Below are positions 47,236 to 56,709 of a stretch of DNA of 64,000 nt, in pieces. Source of the stretch: Siphonodentalium dalli (lineage: Eukaryota > Mollusca > Scaphopoda > Gadilida > Siphonodentaliidae); assembly GCA_032622095.1 (NCBI GenBank), contig CP136067.1, positions 129,475,990 through 129,539,989 on the forward strand, read 5' to 3'. A program made the translations under genes and the position numbers. Numbering within the stretch: the first letter of the stretch is position 1; each line of letters starts with the position of its first letter. The notes under the pieces are model-generated. The model made no database searches. It was not told the origin of the DNA and saw only the letters and a program-made list of their open reading frames with translations.

Positions 47236-48300
47236 ATTGAAACTGTCGGTCTGTCAGAGTGTCCTTCCATCCATTGGTCTGTCCATCCAATCCGTCAACA
47301 ATTGTTTTCTTCTCGAGATCCATATGAAATCCCTACCTGTAGGCGACTCATGTTCAGATATGTTCAAATAAGTTCATCGGGTCAAATGGGAGGGATGCCA
47401 GGGCCGTAACGTTCTCCCTCCATATTAATTCTAACAACTATTACTTCTCAAGAACCTTCAAGTCTATTTAGCTTATATTTGGTATGCAGGGTCCTTGGGC
47501 GGCATGTTCAGATCTGTTCCAATGGGTTCATTTTTTGGAAAATCAATTAACTTTAACTCTTAAAAGCCACTGTTTAAAATTACTAGATGAATAGATCTCA
47601 TACATGGGGATTCGTGTTTGTTCAACAAGGGGCACAGGTAAGAGTTATAGCCCCCCCCCCCCCCCCACCGCCCCACCCACACTACCTGTATCTATGTTGT
47701 ATGCTACTGTTATAATAATATATAGATTCCTCTTGAAAATTTCATTTCTGATACAACATTAGTTGTAGATTAGATTTTCACACCAAAAATAAGACATCAT
47801 TAAACCACACTTAGACTCACTATATGAATAGTTCTCATTAATTTGATTTTAATTTCCAACTAGTATGTTTTTAAACCAACAGTCCATATTTGCCGACTTC
47901 ATGTTAAACTGTTGTACTGGGGCACAAATTTTTACTTTATGGGAGATGTCAGGCTGGAAATTCCCAAACGTTTGAGAGCTTGAAGCACCCATTCCAGTTA
48001 TAAAATTTCAACATAAGAGGGGTGTGCACAATCTTTTGAACTTAGGACTATGGTATGGTTAAGATTATCTTGTTTAAAAAGGGGTTGGAGATTTGACAGT
48101 AGTGTGCACTTTCAAATTTCATGGTAAAGAGCCCGGCTTATCAGCAAATCCCTAGCTACATGTTTGTCCCTGTTTAGAACTACTTGTCTTAACTTATTTT
48201 GACAAGTACTGACTGTGTTAGTCTTCAAAGTCCCTTTCTTCTCAGTCTTTACAGTAGATGAGCGTCTCCACAGTCATTGACTGTCTTATATTTGAGCGGG
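47236..48300 (+). repeat. Repeat D fragment and uninterrupted repeat E
   Basis: 47250-47545 matches 1700-2010. 47545-48300 matches 22028-22318 plus 27359-27800, with no insertion at 47879-47881, and so documents the pre-insertion state of A1. Confidence 0.8.
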
Positions 48301-49920
48301 TCACTAACGCTTAAGTCATGTCATAAGAGACCATACGGGACGAACTCGGACTAAAATCCAGCATCTCGCCATACCAATATCTTCTTTTTTTTTAAACGTG
48401 GAATTTTTTTTTTTATTATATATAAAATTATATATATATAACATTTTAAAATTGAAAAACTAATGCCATTATATTTCTGAAGGTTGTGTGCCCCCTGGCC
48501 CTTCACTCAAGTTCACTGCTTCTGCCATCCTGGTCACAAAAATAATATTTACTCAAATTCTTGACAGAGAATCATTAATAAGAAGCATTTACTTTGGCTC
48601 TAACTGTATGCGGTGTATGTCTGCACGTGTCATGGAGATCTGCTAGAGGTCATTAATTCCCAATTACAACAACAATCTATCATATGTATTGTTCACATCT
48701 TTCAACAGGACATTTTAATAACACTCCCACATCCACCACTTCACTAGAACATATTTGGCAAACTCGAAAAGTGTTCTTTGAAAGAACCACCAGCTCTATT
48801 TAGCTCATATTTAATATTGAGGCTCGTTTGGTGATTGTGATTCAGATTTGTTCAATCAGGGTCAACAGATCAAGGAATGTGCAAGGCCAGCTACATTACT
48901 CTTTCTCTCCATAGTAATTCATGATATGTCTTCTATGCAAGAATCAAATGGCCTATTTTGCTTATTATTTGGTATGAAATTACCTTGGGTGACAGATTTG
49001 TGAAAATAGGATCACAAAGTCAAATAAGGGCAGAGCCAGAGAACTATTTCACCACATAGTAATTCTTAAAATATGTTTGCAAGAACTAGTTGGCTTATTT
49101 AGCATGGAATTTTATTGTTTGACTGCAATTCAGATTTTTTTAAATGGGGTCACCTGGTCAAATAGGGGCCAAGCGAAGGACAGTTTCCCTCTTAATATGC
49201 TTCCTTCACAAGGACCATCAGGTCTATTTTACTGATATTTAGTATTAGTATGACATAATGAAGGGTTCTTTGGTGTCTGGGATTCAAATTTATTCAGATG
49301 GGGTCACCAGGTTAAATAGGATGGGACCAGGGACATAACTATATGTCTCTATAGTAATTTTTAAAATGTCTTCTCAAGAGAGGTTAGACTATTTAGCTTA
49401 CATATAGTATGGAGGATCCTTTAGTGACTGAGATTCAGATTTGTTAAAATGAGGTCAACCTGTCAAAAATGGCGGGGCTATGGGGAGTTAACACTTTTGT
49501 GTCTAATAAAATCATTGAAATATCAAATTCATTAAAACATCTACCTTGGAACCACCTGACTGATTAATCTGACATACATGTATGGTATTTTGGGTCCATG
49601 GATAATTGGGCTTCAAACATGTCTAAATGGTTTTATCAAAAGGCACTTGTGAGATTTGAAATTTCCCACAATTGAGAAAGTTTGAGGTGTCGGTTGTGAA
49701 ATTCCAACCTAAGACTTGGGAATCTGGAGTCCGGTCGGGAGGGGACTTGTTGCGCTGGAGGAGGGGGTGAATAGTAGTATACAGTTGGTAATTTCAAGGT
49801 GGATTTTCACCAATCTACATATGTGAAGTCTCTCTATCCACATACCCCTGTTTAGATCTACTTCTTTTAAAGTGATTATGCAAAGTTTTGACTGTTGTGG
49901 TCTCCAGAGTCCCAGTTTGC
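48301..49920 (+). repeat. Long degenerate D array
   Basis: From about 48780 to 49500 units of about 130-140 bp repeat: CATATTTAGTATTGA..GATTCAGATTTGTTCAA, GGGGTCACC-GGTCAAATAGG, CCATAGTAATTCTTAAAA, TCTTCTCAAGAAC. The flanking parts are AT-rich with single-unit similarity to repeat E. Confidence 0.65.
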
Positions 49921-49924
49921 AGAG

Positions 49925-50165
49925 GCCCCCCACCCCCTTTCATACGCCGTATTCCATGTCCTGTTATGAGGTACGCCGTATTCCGACCCCTCTGTTAGGA
50001 GGTATTCGGTATTCCAAAAATACCGGTATTCGTACGCCGACCTTCCAAAAAATGAAGTTTCATATATTTTTATGTATTCCATATGGCTGTTAACTGGTAT
50101 TCCGTATTCCACCATCTGTGTTAAGTGGTATTCCGTATTCCATGGGGTGGGGTGGGGGCCTCTTT
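49925..50165 (+). repeat. TACGCCGTATTCC repeat block
   Basis: Multiple copies of TACGCCGTATTCC, GGTATTCCGTATTCC and GGTATTCGGTATTCC. The related block TACGCCGGATTCC occurs at 61640-61760. Both blocks follow AGGCCCC-CCCCCTTT. Confidence 0.8.
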
Positions 50166-50214
50166 GCAGTCTGGTGAGCGATTCCACAGTCATTGACTGT
50201 CTTGTTGAAGTTTG

Positions 50215-50540
50215 TTATTTCTATTGTTTGTGGCCCAGAAACACGCCATCAAAAGTATGGCGTCGGTAAAAATTGCGGACGAAGATGGATAACTCAAAAA
50301 TCAAGTGGTTATTATTACCACTCGATTTTAGAGTTATCCATTTTCATCTGAAATTTGTCTGTTTAACCACGTGTTTCTGGGCTAATTATTAGTACGCATC
50401 TCGAGAAATAGCAAACTTCAAAAATCAATATCTGATCACTCTAAGCTTTGATGGATGGGTTCCTCGACTCGAATCAAATATTTTTTACCCCGAAGAAAAA
50501 GAAATAGTAATTTAGGAGCGTCTGATCGGATTGAGTACCT
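50215..50540 (+). mobile_element. M1-family TTAA MITE, left end missing
   Basis: The right end (GATCGGATTGAGTACCT then TTAA 50541-50544) and interior (TTCCTCGACTCGAATCAAAT, CATCTCGAGAAATAGCAAA) match the 3143 copy. No left inverted end is found upstream. It serves as an unedited comparator for 10341-10808. Confidence 0.75.
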
Positions 50541-50544
50541 TTAA

Positions 50545-50795
50545 CCCTTTCCATGACTGGAGCTTCCTGTAATTGTGCGAAAACCCTGTGCCATGCATTC
50601 TCTTTATATGAGTCTTCCATAGGGGGCCTCACATTTATAAGAGAATACATTGGCCTAAAAATATTTATCTTGACTTTGAATCATAGTGCATTCTCTTATA
50701 TATGCAAAGCTCCCTATGGGAGACTCGTATATTTAAGAGAATGCACTGGCACAGATATTTAATGCTGCACCAGCGCTGCTCCCATCATGAAAGGG
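50545..50795. mobile_element. TTAA MITE M2, 251 bp, abutting M1 copy
   Basis: Ends CCCTTTCCATGACTGGAGC and TCCCATCATGAAAGGG. The left TTAA (50541-50544) is shared with the M1 copy; the right one has decayed to TTGA (50796-50799). Two diverged hairpins with GCATTCTCTT-TATA lie inside. It ends 34 bases before the host exon. Confidence 0.75.
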
Positions 50796-50829
50796 TTGAT
50801 GAGACTGAGTTTGATTTCCATATTTGTAG

Positions 50830-51056
50830 GTCTGGTGAGAAGATGTCTGAGTTGCTATATACATATGGTGAGATAGACACTCGAGTCCGTTCATTAGTCA
50901 CCACGATAAAACACTGGGCATTAATGCACGATCTAACAAGCGAACATCCTAGTCCACAAATCACTAACTTCATGCTGATTATGATAACCGTGTACTTCCT
51001 ACAGACTAGAGCGCATCCTGTCTTGCCGACCATCAAGTTTCTTCAGAACATCTCTG
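50830..51056 (+). CDS. Single exon of mitochondrial poly(A) polymerase-like protein
   Basis: Between an acceptor (TTTCCATATTTGTAG) and a consensus donor (CTCTG|GTGAGTTG) lies a fully open 227-bp exon. It encodes MSELLYTYGEIDTRVRSL, KHWALMHDLTSEHP, ITNFMLIMITVYFLQ and HPVLPTIKFLQ. This is the pattern of the PAP-associated/palm-adjacent region of MTPAP, a non-canonical poly(A) polymerase that polyadenylates mitochondrial RNA in the matrix: the YG-x-x-D-x-R-V-R segment and the helix TNF-x-L-x-x-M-x-x-x-FLQ are distinctive. The catalytic DxD exon should lie upstream but was not found, nor was any downstream exon. Either the introns are long or this is a gene fragment. Splice sites and frame show no damage. 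Confidence 0.8.
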
Positions 51057-51221
51057 GTGAGTTGATATATATATTTAGAGATCTACGTTTTTGGCCATCT
51101 GTCTATAAACTATGAATGGCTTTGATATCGTCGGCATCAATTTTCATTGTTTCTTATAAAAATTGTAATTTCGTGGATCTAGGTATCATAGTGTCCAGCA
51201 ATATCGCATGTTTATACAAGT

Positions 51222-51428
51222 ACAGTAATGCCCTAAATAATCGACCCCATAACCACATCAGAATTATGGGTAATTTTTCAGGATTTAGTCGAAAATATGG
51301 CTTGTTGCCAGTGAGAGCTTTCCGATGAATGGCAACAAGCCATATTTCCGACTAAATCCTGAAAAGTTACCCATAATTCTGCTGTGGTTAAGGGATCGAT
51401 TACATGTACTTAGAGCATTACTGTTGTC
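51222..51428. repeat. Foldback C, full palindrome
   Basis: Arms of ~93 bp (ACAGTAATGCCCTAAATAAT ... ATATGGCTTGTTGCCA and inverse TGGCAACAAGCCATAT ... GAGCATTACTGT) around a ~20-base turn at 51310-51328. One arm alone recurs at 27906. Confidence 0.9.
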
Positions 51429-51512
51429 AGAATTTGAGCAGACAGAGAGAACCCATTTAGTAGGGCTATTTTTTATAAAGTGTCACAGTCCTATGAATTG
51501 ATGTGCTATTAA

Positions 51513-51922
51513 CCCTTTACCCAACAAAAACGGCCAAATAAAGCTTCAACAGTCTAAAATATCTTCGGTCTGTCTCAATAACACCATACAAATATGGATA
51601 TCATTGGAACCGGTTCATTGACCACATTGTGATGGTTACAGTTATGCACTGTGCCAATGCATTCTCTTATATATGCGAGTCGACCATAGGTCGTCTCGCA
51701 TATATAAGAGAGTGCATTGGCACTTAACACTTTTTACCATTTTTTCTTACATTAATTCTTTAACAATTATCTTTAATAATTTTGTTCTACATTCTTTGAC
51801 AATTTTATCATTTTTAATATGTGTTAAGCCAATGCATTCTCTTATATATGCGAGGCGACCTATGGTCGACTCGCATATATAAGAGAATGCATTGGCACAG
51901 GGCCGTTCTGTTGGGTAAAGGG
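51513..51922. mobile_element. TTAA MITE M5, 410 bp, with two hairpins
   Basis: Ends CCCTTTACCCAACAAAAACG and its inverse CGTTCTGTTGGGTAAAGGG within TTAA (51509-51512, 51923-51926). Near-perfect ~70-bp hairpins at 51651-51723 and 51828-51898 carry ATGCATTCTCTTATATATGC and its inverse, the same module as in M3. Confidence 0.92.
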
Positions 51923-52060
51923 TTAATGTGATGCTCACAGCTCACGGCACTGCAGAAATGAGAAGACTTTAATAGCCATCTGTTGTTTATTACATTTCCA
52001 TTGTGTGTGGACAGTAAACTGTAGTTGCCCAGAGTTTATCAACTCCCACATACACATGTA

Positions 52061-52685
52061 CAGAGGCGGACTGGCCGATCGGGAGACCGGGAAAATTCCC
52101 GATGGGCCGGAGGCCTTGTGGGGGTAGGGTATATGTGGTTGGGCCGCAAATGTCATCAAATGAATTTGTCAGCATCATATAACACCACGTAAAGTCCCCG
52201 TTAATCTCGAGATTTTAACGGTAACTCCCAGCTGTAAATCCCAAAAAAATTCTCACGCACCCTTCCCAGACCCTCCCCCAATTGAAATTTCGAACACAAT
52301 AGGAACGCTTCAGTGTAGGCCAGTCAGATTCTAGGATTAGCGATTTTCTCACCCCGTACCGAACAACCATGGACAGCCCGGTGTGTCCTGGTCTCTTGTC
52401 CGTAGCCGTGTGCATTTGTCTGGAGTTAGACCGCTAGCCTAGATGTTAGAATTTATGCAATTTTTCCAGCTGATTTTTCAGTGAAAATGGTCTCATACCG
52501 GGAATATATAGAACCATGGTTTATGATTATATAGGATGTTAGGCCACAGGGGGGGGTGCAGTTGGAATTTCCCCAAGGTGGACACACTGTTCCTGAACAG
52601 ATTCTGATTCAAGGGGGGGGGGGGTGCAGATGGGCCGGTATTATATTAATTTCCCGGGCCAGTTTTTTGGCCCAGTCCGCCTCTG
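52061..52685. mobile_element. hAT-type MITE, 625 bp
   Basis: Ends CAGAGGCGGACTGGCC / GGCCCAGTCCGCCTCTG with a perfect 8-bp duplication CACATGTA (52053-52060, 52686-52693). The terminal sequence and 8-bp duplication are hallmarks of the hAT superfamily. No transposase; the interior has two G-runs. Confidence 0.95.
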
Positions 52686-52693
52686 CACATGTA

Positions 52694-53039
52694 GGTCTCT
52701 GGTTTCTGTTGTTTACATAATTGTTTCTCTCAGATGATAGCCTATCAGTGCAATATTCAAATGACATACCTGGTACAGTCCCCTAAGTTTATATAGAGTT
52801 AAAAAAAATTAACCCTTTTAATCAGTTTTATGTTTTTTTTTTAATTTAATCGTTCTCCTATTATATCTACAGGTATCTCCTCTACTTGCATGGATTTTTA
52901 CAAATTAACCCTTCTCAACATTCCTGATACTGTAATAGAAATAACTTTCATCTGATATATCTCATTTTATATTGGATTATTTTGACACACTCTTCGCACC
53001 TTTGCCCCTTAATTGTTATGTGTACCCATACCATACTGA
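52694..53039. other. AT-rich stretch, no gene
   Basis: Contains two TTAACCCTT starts (about 52811, 52914) that recall MITE ends but lack inverted partners. The 3' limit of the following LINE may fall here. Confidence 0.4.
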
Positions 53040-53235
53040 TATTTTATTGTATACCTCCTTGTAGGAGAAGAATATATACATACATGGAAATATATATTAT
53101 ACAGCAAATGGAGATAATTAAGAAAACAGAACCGTTGCGTGGCTGATCGTATGCGTCATATCTTGAAGAGACCCGTCCATGTGAATGCGATTTTGTTTTA
53201 TGCGCAAACAATAATTTATTTACACAAAGTAATTG

Positions 53236-56200
53236 TTACTGGATCAGATGACACATCCCATAAATGAAGTTAGCCATGTCGAGAATTATAGTTTCTATGT
53301 TGTTGTCAAGTTCGGCGGGTGAGTTAATTGGCTCACCACCCAGAAGCAGGGCTAACAGAGACATATCATCTCTAGAATCTATGTACTGAAAGGTCGAGAG
53401 ACCAAACTCATCAAGAATGTGTTCCCAAAACGAATTCCGAAGGGCAAGTGAATTGGCTGCTGTACAGTAACGAAGGGCGTGTAATATGTCATTCTGTATC
53501 CCGTTACCACAAGCGCGACACGTGCGATCATTAGAAAATGTAGTTCTGTTGAGCAGTAGAGCGAGATTTTTCAGAGCTTGAGACGCGCCAGGGTGCCTTT
53601 TCAGCAATGTCCAAATACTCCAAAATGACAGTGGATCATTGTGCACAATGCGAAACAAATCAAGTGATGTATCTCGGTCCACTGTAGTTTTCCACTGTAT
53701 AACATAGTGTGACTGTACTGTTGATTTGCAGAGGTGCTTCCATGCTGATTTAGAAGGAAATTCGCCAGTCGCAACGAAAGTATCCAGATGCGCGTGCAGA
53801 TTGTATTGCCGAAGTAACTGTGTAATGTCGGACACAAACCCTGTTGTCGCACGTCCGAAGAGGCTCAGCAAGAAGAATTTATATAAGAAAATTCGCAGTG
53901 GTTCCTGGTGCCCATCGGGAAGGTAAATTAGATCAGCGAGGAATGAAAGTTTCTTTATGTGTATTTCGTTTTCGAGTGGCATAAGACCTAACAGGCTCAT
54001 TGAAATAACAGTAGGAGTCCGAGTTGGGAGAGATTGTATATGCTTAACACACGAGCGATAAGCTTTCTCCGTGCAGTAAACATTGGAATCTGTAGAGGTT
54101 GTCAGAATTTCACACCCATAGAGACATTTCGGCAGAACAATAGTTTTTAAAAGAGAGGTCATCGTGGGCGGAGTGCATTGTTTCGTGATATTTCTACCAG
54201 CAATTGCGAAGAATGTTTTTCTAAGCTTATCGGAAATATCAGAGGCCCTGGTATTACTGTTCTTGAACTTGCACTGTCTTATCCCTAAATGCACACAGTA
54301 TGTCGTCTCAGGGAGCGTTTGGTCTCCGATAGACCAAGTTCTGTTGCTGCGCTCGTGTTGACGCCCCGACTCGTTGAATACAACAACAAAACTTTTTGTG
54401 TTCGAGAACATAAATCGCCAATTCCGAGCATATGAATTGCATATATCGATGAGATTATCTAGACCAGCTTTTGATGTAGAAATCAAGGCGATATCGTCAG
54501 CAGTTGTTGGAGCAGTGCAGTTAACATGACCGACTAACAATCCTTCGTTCGTTGAACTGAGACGCGCTAGCAAGTCGTTGATAAATACAAGGTAGAAAAA
54601 AGGGGAAGTCACTGCCCCTTGTCTTGTTCCTTGCAGAATATCCACTGGTTTTGATAATGTGCCATTATACATCACTCGACTCGTGCAGTTATAGTGCATG
54701 TTGGAGACAATGCGTAGAATTTTGCCTTTAAAGCCGAGTTCATTGAGTTTCACCAAGAGGCCTTGATGCCAGACTCGGTCAAAAGCTTTCTGACTATCAA
54801 GAAAGCACACATATGCACGAGAGTTCGTGTCAGCGGCGTAGCTTATTGACTCCTGCAGACTAAATGATGTCATCACACAGCTAACGTTTTTCTGAAATCC
54901 GTGTTGAAGTGCGTTAGGGAAATCATCAAGACACTTATCACCTAGAAATCTGTTTAGGAGGATGCTCTCGAATGTTTTGTATATCACCGGCAAAAGAGTT
55001 ATTGCTCTGTAGCTATCCGGGATATGCTTGGGCTTCGGTGAACCTTTATATAAGGGAACGATTATTCCAATTTTTAGTGCTGGTGGTATCCACTCTAACG
55101 CCAAGATACCATTGAAAAGACGAAGGAGCAATGTCGAGAGCAGTTCACTTCCATGAACTAGATGTTCGTTAACCACATGATCGATGCCACCAGACCTTTT
55201 CCGTTTGAGACCATGCAGCACCGAGTTTAACTCTTCGGAACCGATCTTCTCACAGAGCATGACACAGTTGTAGTCTGCGTGTGAATTGTCAAGTAAAGAT
55301 GCAAGTCGCATGTGTATGGACTGTTCGAAATAAAGGTCATGGTGCTCGTCTGGTTTGTAGAGAGACTCGAAATACGACCTCCATGCTGAAAGAATGTCAG
55401 TTTGGTCACGGAGAAATACATCATTGAAGTTCATCATATTTGTAAGACCATTTGCTTGTGACGACGCAGAGTCTGCACTCAATGATTTCCAGAAACGCAC
55501 TTGGTCGTGGGTTGCATAAAACTCAAGATCTTCGCACGCTTTCTGCTCACTTGCGCGTGAAGTGGAACGTATGCATTGTCTGAATCGTCGTTTCGCGTCC
55601 TTGTATAGGACATACGAAGGCGCGTCGCATGTGCTTGGTCTATTATCTTCGATCCATCTAGATCGCAGTCGTTTTACGTCTCTGTGTAGATCTCTTAACT
55701 TGTCATTCCAAAATGGTTTTGCTGACATGTGTTTAGATTTCCTTGGCGTTGAAGCGAAGGAAGCATACATTATCGCATCAACGATTTCGGAATACAACAA
55801 TTCAAGATCCGATTTTGTCCGAATTAGAATAAGAACAACATCAGACAGATAGTTGTCGAGTGAAGACTGGTATGTACGTAGATCCATTTTGTCCCAGTTG
55901 AAGGAAATTCTGGTAAAAGGAGATAATATGTTCGATCTGTAAATCGGCAAAGCAATACGACACGTCACAGGCAGGTGGTTGGAAGTATTGAGGTCGTTGT
56001 CGTCGATGATAGAACAGTCAGATACAAGATCTTCAACAACATGTGGCACAACAATGTGGTCAATTCGGGAGGGTGAAGCAACTGTTGAGAAGGGATAGAA
56101 TGAGCAGCTAGGACCTCTGCATCCAGAAGAACATGTCACAGAATATGTTTCAGTACGGACGAAGAAACTGTTCAGATGTAGCATTCTAGGGCCGTGCCCA

Positions 56201-56709
56201 GAAGGAACGTGGTATTCAGGAGGGCGATTGACGTGAGTGTTGAAGTCCCCAATAATAACAACAGGCACACGAACGGAAAATTGTTCCATATAGTTTTCCA
56301 CAGAAATCAGACATTCTTCGAAATAATCATCACTATGGTTCGTGCTCGGAAGATAAACTTGCATAATACTAATAACATTGCCAGAATCAAGTTTAACCTG
56401 TACACCCACAATACGATCACTTGTAGTTTCAAGAGCCATGCACTGTTTTTCAAGTTTTCTATTGACCAGTAACGCAACTCCATCACGCACAAATGATCCG
56501 CCAGAATTAGTTGTAATAATCCTACCAGGTTTTCCGAAAGATATATATTCTCTGTCTATACTTTGCAAATATGACAGCTGTTCATCTCTGAGCCAGTGTT
56601 CCGATATACCTATAATATCATACTGGTGAGTTTTAAGTAGCGACTGGAGGTAAAGTACAGTGGATTTCACGCCGGTCGCATTCCATGTTAATTTATTGAG
56701 TTCACCCAT
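53236..56709 (-). CDS. LINE ORF2: endonuclease and reverse transcriptase
   Basis: I choose the internal ATG at 56709, whose ATGGGTGA overlaps the ORF1 stop; the frame is open to an earlier Met at 56817, and the residue numbers here count from that one. The apurinic-type endonuclease shows N46, SEHW with E73, GDFN with D191, RIDH with D253 and TSNH with H281. RT motifs are YRAITLLPVIYK (603-614), FLDSQKAFDRVW, QGTRQGAVTSP and the catalytic TADD (772-775). A C-terminal C-x2-C...H-x4-C zinc-type motif (CRACGNG...HALRYC) lies near residue 1110. It nicks target DNA and copies the element RNA onto it. All key residues are present. There is no RNase H domain that I can see. Confidence 0.9.
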   Translation of the reverse strand: MGELNKLTWNATGVKSTVLYLQSLLKTHQYDIIGISEHWLRDEQLSYLQSIDREYISFGKPGRIITTNSGGSFVRDGVALLVNRKLEKQCMALETTSDRIVGVQVKLDSGNVISIMQVYLPSTNHSDDYFEECLISVENYMEQFSVRVPVVIIGDFNTHVNRPPEYHVPSGHGPRMLHLNSFFVRTETYSVTCSSGCRGPSCSFYPFSTVASPSRIDHIVVPHVVEDLVSDCSIIDDNDLNTSNHLPVTCRIALPIYRSNILSPFTRISFNWDKMDLRTYQSSLDNYLSDVVLILIRTKSDLELLYSEIVDAIMYASFASTPRKSKHMSAKPFWNDKLRDLHRDVKRLRSRWIEDNRPSTCDAPSYVLYKDAKRRFRQCIRSTSRASEQKACEDLEFYATHDQVRFWKSLSADSASSQANGLTNMMNFNDVFLRDQTDILSAWRSYFESLYKPDEHHDLYFEQSIHMRLASLLDNSHADYNCVMLCEKIGSEELNSVLHGLKRKRSGGIDHVVNEHLVHGSELLSTLLLRLFNGILALEWIPPALKIGIIVPLYKGSPKPKHIPDSYRAITLLPVIYKTFESILLNRFLGDKCLDDFPNALQHGFQKNVSCVMTSFSLQESISYAADTNSRAYVCFLDSQKAFDRVWHQGLLVKLNELGFKGKILRIVSNMHYNCTSRVMYNGTLSKPVDILQGTRQGAVTSPFFYLVFINDLLARLSSTNEGLLVGHVNCTAPTTADDIALISTSKAGLDNLIDICNSYARNWRFMFSNTKSFVVVFNESGRQHERSNRTWSIGDQTLPETTYCVHLGIRQCKFKNSNTRASDISDKLRKTFFAIAGRNITKQCTPPTMTSLLKTIVLPKCLYGCEILTTSTDSNVYCTEKAYRSCVKHIQSLPTRTPTVISMSLLGLMPLENEIHIKKLSFLADLIYLPDGHQEPLRIFLYKFFLLSLFGRATTGFVSDITQLLRQYNLHAHLDTFVATGEFPSKSAWKHLCKSTVQSHYVIQWKTTVDRDTSLDLFRIVHNDPLSFWSIWTLLKRHPGASQALKNLALLLNRTTFSNDRTCRACGNGIQNDILHALRYCTAANSLALRNSFWEHILDEFGLSTFQYIDSRDDMSLLALLLGGEPINSPAELDNNIETIILDMANFIYGMCHLIQ

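Noticed and set aside
52811-52925. TTAA MITE
   Set aside because: Two TTAACCCTT starts in the same orientation, with no inverted partner.
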